A DNA stretch of 52,285 nucleotides from contig NZ_JAMGSL010000008.1 in NCBI RefSeq assembly GCF_025195125.1, positions 388,602 to 440,886 of the forward strand, in the 5' to 3' direction. Source of the stretch: Streptomyces sp. Je 1-79 (GTDB lineage: Bacteria; Actinomycetota; Actinomycetes; Streptomycetales; Streptomycetaceae). A program made the translations under genes and the position numbers. Positions 49,469 to 52,285 of this stretch are shown here, piece after piece. The notes under the pieces are model-generated. The model searched no databases. It had not been told where the DNA came from and saw nothing but the letters and a program-made list of their open reading frames with translations. Numbering within the stretch: position 1 is the stretch's first letter; each line of letters opens with the position of its first letter.

Positions 49469-50175
49469 GACCGCCGGCGGATGCGGTCCCAGCGCCGGTC
49501 GTGGCGGTAGGTGCGCAGCCGGGACCTGGCGCGGGCCCGGTGGCGGCGGCGGTAGAGGCGCTTCGACCACCAGGAGCCGGGCCGGGCGAGCCGTACGGCC
49601 CCGATGATCGCGACGAAGGGCACCAGGGTCCCGAGCACCGCGAGCCGGAACTTCCCCTTCACCAGGGTGATCAGGACGAAGAGGAAGTTCACCACGAGGG
49701 TGAGGACGAGGGTCGCCCGGTTCTGGCGCTCGTCGGGGGTCAGTTCGTTGACGCCGAGCGGTGAGAAGCCGCCGAGGACCAGCATCACCAGGGCGGCGGT
49801 CAGGACGACGACCTCGACGCTCTTGCGGCCCTGGTCGCTCCAGTAGACGTCGTCGAGGTGGAGGATCAGCGCGAACTCGTCGAGGACGAGGCCCGCGCCC
49901 ACCCCGAAGACCGCGGCGAAGACAGAGGCGGTGACGCCCTCCCGGCCGCTGGCGACCGCGCCGAAGCCGCCGACGACGGTGAGGACGACGCCCGGCACGA
50001 CGTGGTGGATATGCAGCCCGCCGGCGGCCTTCACATTGCCGAACGGACCCTTCCCCGCCCGGATCATCCGGACGATCGTCCGCGTGACCAGGAAGGTCAC
50101 CACGAAGGAGAACAGGGCGATGAGCAGCGGGAGCTTCCCGGGCTCGACGAAGTTGACGTAGAACCAGTGACCCAT
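49393..50175 (-). CDS. Integral membrane protein with HIHH motif, unknown function
   Basis: A 260-residue protein with about six membrane segments, a conserved-looking LHIHHVVPG motif near residue 55 and acidic residues in VLDEFALILHLDDVYW, which together could bind a metal. The C-terminal 60 residues are very basic and Arg/Gly-rich. ATG 50175 is chosen for its GGAGG; an upstream in-frame start at 50208 is less likely. Its 3' end overlaps the rhomboid-like gene on the other strand by 76 bases. No family is assigned. Confidence 0.75.
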   Translation of the reverse strand: MGHWFYVNFVEPGKLPLLIALFSFVVTFLVTRTIVRMIRAGKGPFGNVKAAGGLHIHHVVPGVVLTVVGGFGAVASGREGVTASVFAAVFGVGAGLVLDEFALILHLDDVYWSDQGRKSVEVVVLTAALVMLVLGGFSPLGVNELTPDERQNRATLVLTLVVNFLFVLITLVKGKFRLAVLGTLVPFVAIIGAVRLARPGSWWSKRLYRRRHRARARSRLRTYRHDRRWDRIRRRSQDLIGGFQERVPGRGSGPGSGGGG

Positions 50176-50242
50176 GCCACCCGCCTCCGATATGTACCTG
50201 ATGCGCAATTTACAATGTCAGGCTCTGCCTTACCCTGCCCGG

Positions 50243-51007
50243 ATGGACGGCCTGCGTTTCGCCTTCGGCACCCTCACGGTGCTCCCCGCCCGCATCACCC
50301 GCTGGGACAGGGACGCGGCGCGGGCCGGCATGCTCTGGGCGCCGTTCGCCGGCCTCGTCGTCGGGCTGCTCTCCGCCGCGCTCGGCGCGGCGCTCCTGCT
50401 GCTCGGCGCCGGTCCGCTGCTCGCGGCCGTCGCGACGGCGGCCGTACCGGCGCTGCTGACCCGCGGTCTGCACCTGGACGGACTCGCGGACACCGCGGAC
50501 GGGCTCGGCAGCGCGAAGCCCGCCGAGGACGCGCTGCGCATCATGAAGCAGTCGGACATCGGCCCGTTCGGTGTGATCGTGCTGCTCTTCGTCCTGCTCG
50601 CCCAGGTGGCCGCGCTCTACCGGCTGTACGAGGAGGGCTGGGCGTACGGCACGGTCGCGGCCGTGCTCGCGGCGACCGTCGCCCGCCTCGCCCTCACCCA
50701 CGCCTCCCGCGAGGGCATCCCGGCGGCCCGCCCGGAGGGTCTCGGCGCGATGGTCGCCTCCACGGTCCCGGCCCGCGACGCGGCCCTGGTCACCGCGGCC
50801 GTCCTGGTGACCTGCGCCGCGGCGGGCGCGCTGTTCTCCCCGTACGACGCCCTGCGCCACGTCCTCGCGGCGGGCGCGGGCCTCGCGGCGGCGGCGCTCC
50901 TGCTGCGCCGCTGTGTACGGAGGTTCGGCGGCGTGACCGGAGACGTGTTCGGGGCGGTGGAGGAGGCGACGGCCACGGTGGTGCTCGTCGCGCTGACGCT
51001 GGGGTGA
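50243..51007 (+). CDS. cobS: Adenosylcobinamide-GDP ribazoletransferase (cobalamin synthase)
   Basis: A 254-residue membrane protein with about six helices that joins AdoCbi-GDP and alpha-ribazole (phosphate) to finish cobalamin. The catalytic acidic motif HLDGLADTADG (about residues 74-84) and KQSDIGPFGV are intact. ATG 50243 is chosen because CobS proteins begin near the RFAFGTLTVLP helix; the ribosome-binding site is poor. TACAAT (50211-50216) 26 bases upstream is a possible -10, so it likely has its own promoter, apart from cobU-cobT. Confidence 0.93.
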   Translation: MDGLRFAFGTLTVLPARITRWDRDAARAGMLWAPFAGLVVGLLSAALGAALLLLGAGPLLAAVATAAVPALLTRGLHLDGLADTADGLGSAKPAEDALRIMKQSDIGPFGVIVLLFVLLAQVAALYRLYEEGWAYGTVAAVLAATVARLALTHASREGIPAARPEGLGAMVASTVPARDAALVTAAVLVTCAAAGALFSPYDALRHVLAAGAGLAAAALLLRRCVRRFGGVTGDVFGAVEEATATVVLVALTLG

Positions 51008-51063
51008 TCCATTCGTGACGCGCCGGAGGGCAACCATCCGCGCGTACGCCCGGTCATGAAGGC

Positions 51064-52284
51064 GTGATCCAACGCCGTTCCCGTACCGCCGCCGCGCTCG
51101 TCGCCGCCGCCTCCCTGCTCCTCACCGCCTGTGGCGGGGGTGACGAAGAGGGTGCCGCGCCGAAGCCGAAGCACCCGGTCTTCGACCAGCCGCTCGACCG
51201 CCAGGTCCTCCTGGCGCTGCGCCGGACGCAGGAGGCGGACGCGAGCTTCACCCAGACGCTCACCTTCGCGTCGAAGAAGGGCCGGGCCGTGCAGACGGTC
51301 ACCGGCAAGCTCGACTTCGCGAAGGGCGTGGGCGAGGCGACGGTGACGTGGCGGATCCCCAAGGCGTTCGACGCGGAGGCGAAGGACGTCCTCCTCGGCC
51401 GGACACCCGGCCGCGCCTTCGGCGACACCTCGGGGAGCTATCTGATCGACCGCGACCGGATCCGCTACCGCGCCCGGTCCTCGGGGTACTGGATCACCTA
51501 CAGCGCCGCCGACACCCTCGGGCTCGCCGGCTCCGACCGCGTCGCGCACCTGCGTGGCACCGAGAGCCCGGTCGGCGGCATGCTCCTGGAGGGTGTGAGC
51601 GGCGCGGAGGCGTCGGGGCAGCACGCCGTCGCAGGCGGCCGCACCTACCGGGCCCAGCTGCCGAACGCCGTGACACAGGACTTGTTCCCGAGCGACGTGA
51701 ACCGCGCGCTGAGCACCCCCCTGGGCCGTACCGCCGTGCGCGAGGCCGGGCATCCCCTGACGGTGTCCGTGGACGCCGAGGGCCGGATCACGCACAGCCG
51801 GGCGGACCTCACCCGGCTCCTCGGGAAGGACGGGGTCTTCGCGGACATGACCTCGCTGACGATGGAGCTCGCCCTGAGCCGGCACGGCGCGTCGCGGCCC
51901 GCCACGGCCCCCAGGGGGAAGCTGGTCCGCTCCACCGACGCCGTGCTGCCCGTGGCCGAGGTGAAGACCGGCGGCTGCGTCGACTTCAACACCGGCCAGC
52001 GGGACATGGGCACGGTGGTGGCCGTGGACTGCGAGGAGCCCCACGACGGGCGCGTGTGGGCCCAGAAGTCGCTGGGTGAGCGCCGGTATCCGGGCGCGTC
52101 CGCCGCGCGCTCCGCGGCCCGCGCCGCCTGCCGCGGAGCCTACGACGCGGCGTCGTCCCGCTGGACGGACGAGTCCGTCGAGGACGACCGCTACTGGTAC
52201 ATGTGGTCGGGCGAGCGCGACTGGGACGAGGCCGGCGAGGGCCGTGTCACCTGCTACGTCGTCACCCGCAAGGGCGCGGTCTAG
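51064..52284 (+). CDS. Lipoprotein with septum-formation-like C-terminal domain
   Basis: A 406-residue exported lipoprotein: lipobox LLTAC near residue 23, a middle part (about 40-285) of LppX/LolA-like beta pattern, and a C-terminal 105-residue domain with four Cys: GGCVDF, VDCEEPHDGRVW, AACRGAY and VTCYV. The DCxxPHxxxV box and Cys spacing resemble the Septum_form domain of actinobacteria, here without the usual membrane helix. GTG 51064 has GAAGG. The stop codon ends one base before the window edge, so the gene is complete. The function is not known. Confidence 0.72.
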   Translation: MIQRRSRTAAALVAAASLLLTACGGGDEEGAAPKPKHPVFDQPLDRQVLLALRRTQEADASFTQTLTFASKKGRAVQTVTGKLDFAKGVGEATVTWRIPKAFDAEAKDVLLGRTPGRAFGDTSGSYLIDRDRIRYRARSSGYWITYSAADTLGLAGSDRVAHLRGTESPVGGMLLEGVSGAEASGQHAVAGGRTYRAQLPNAVTQDLFPSDVNRALSTPLGRTAVREAGHPLTVSVDAEGRITHSRADLTRLLGKDGVFADMTSLTMELALSRHGASRPATAPRGKLVRSTDAVLPVAEVKTGGCVDFNTGQRDMGTVVAVDCEEPHDGRVWAQKSLGERRYPGASAARSAARAACRGAYDAASSRWTDESVEDDRYWYMWSGERDWDEAGEGRVTCYVVTRKGAV

Positions 52285-52285
52285 G

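Noticed and set aside
1..52285. tRNA, rRNA, CRISPR, insertion sequences, attachment sites or prophage genes
   Set aside because: None of the diagnostic sequences or protein families were found on either strand; composition is uniform except for short AT-rich promoter regions.

Overview
The window is a 52.3-kb piece of a high-GC actinobacterial chromosome, almost certainly Streptomyces. The signs are very GC-rich third codon positions, many GTG/TTG starts, glucose kinase next to a DUF5304-type gene, a qcrCAB/ctaCDEF aa3-type respiratory cluster, PspA with PspAA, and a SAM-IV riboswitch. I see no rRNA, tRNA, transposase, integrase, CRISPR array or phage gene. This looks like the conserved chromosome core, not an accessory island.

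Layout. 0-5 kb (mostly minus): EEP-family hydrolase, glucokinase, DUF5304-like protein, ArsA-like ATPase, SRPBCC protein, metallophosphoesterase. 5-9.5 kb: acyl-CoA ligase, PimB-like GT4 and a GT87-like membrane mannosyltransferase. 9.5-15 kb: zinc-protease lipoprotein, two tandem NlpC/P60 hydrolases, NYN/YacP nuclease, small zinc-ribbon protein. 15-17.6 kb: rhomboid protease overlapping a stand-alone RAM-domain protein, then a SufS-like desulfurase behind a SAM-IV riboswitch. 18-28.4 kb: trpD, ctaE-qcrCAB, a degenerate receiver, an L,D-transpeptidase and ctaCDF. 28.7-33.4 kb: desulfurase-TusA fusion, adenosine kinase, two proteins of unknown function, erpA. 33.6-41.4 kb: nadA, RND pump, two-component system, pspAA and pspA. 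41.6-52.3 kb: DUF3043 protein, methyltransferase, HtrA-like protease, cobU (fused to a PhnP-like domain), cobT, a lysyl-phosphatidylglycerol-synthase-like gene with a rhomboid-like partner, cobS and a lipoprotein.

Much of the order matches, from memory, the Mycobacterium tuberculosis Rv2181-Rv2208 block (ArsA-like, SRPBCC, fadD15, pimB', NlpC/P60, trpD, ctaE-qcrCAB, ctaC, adoK, erpA, Rv2206, cobT, cobS). This is therefore an ancient syntenic core into which Streptomyces has placed extra genes: the receiver and transpeptidase inside the respiratory cluster, nadA-to-pspA, and the membrane module between cobT and cobS.

Themes are respiration (bcc-aa3 supercomplex), cell-envelope work (NlpC/P60, L,D-transpeptidase, MprF-like, glycosyltransferases, PspA), sulfur and Fe-S supply (two desulfurases, ErpA, NadA) and late cobalamin assembly. 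The best candidates for something undescribed are the riboswitch-controlled desulfurase with its 6-codon upstream ORF, the 21-bp palindrome over the ctaE start codon, the MprF-like/rhomboid-like operon, and a three-helix element after cobT. I found no convincing wholly new multi-gene defence or biosynthetic system.
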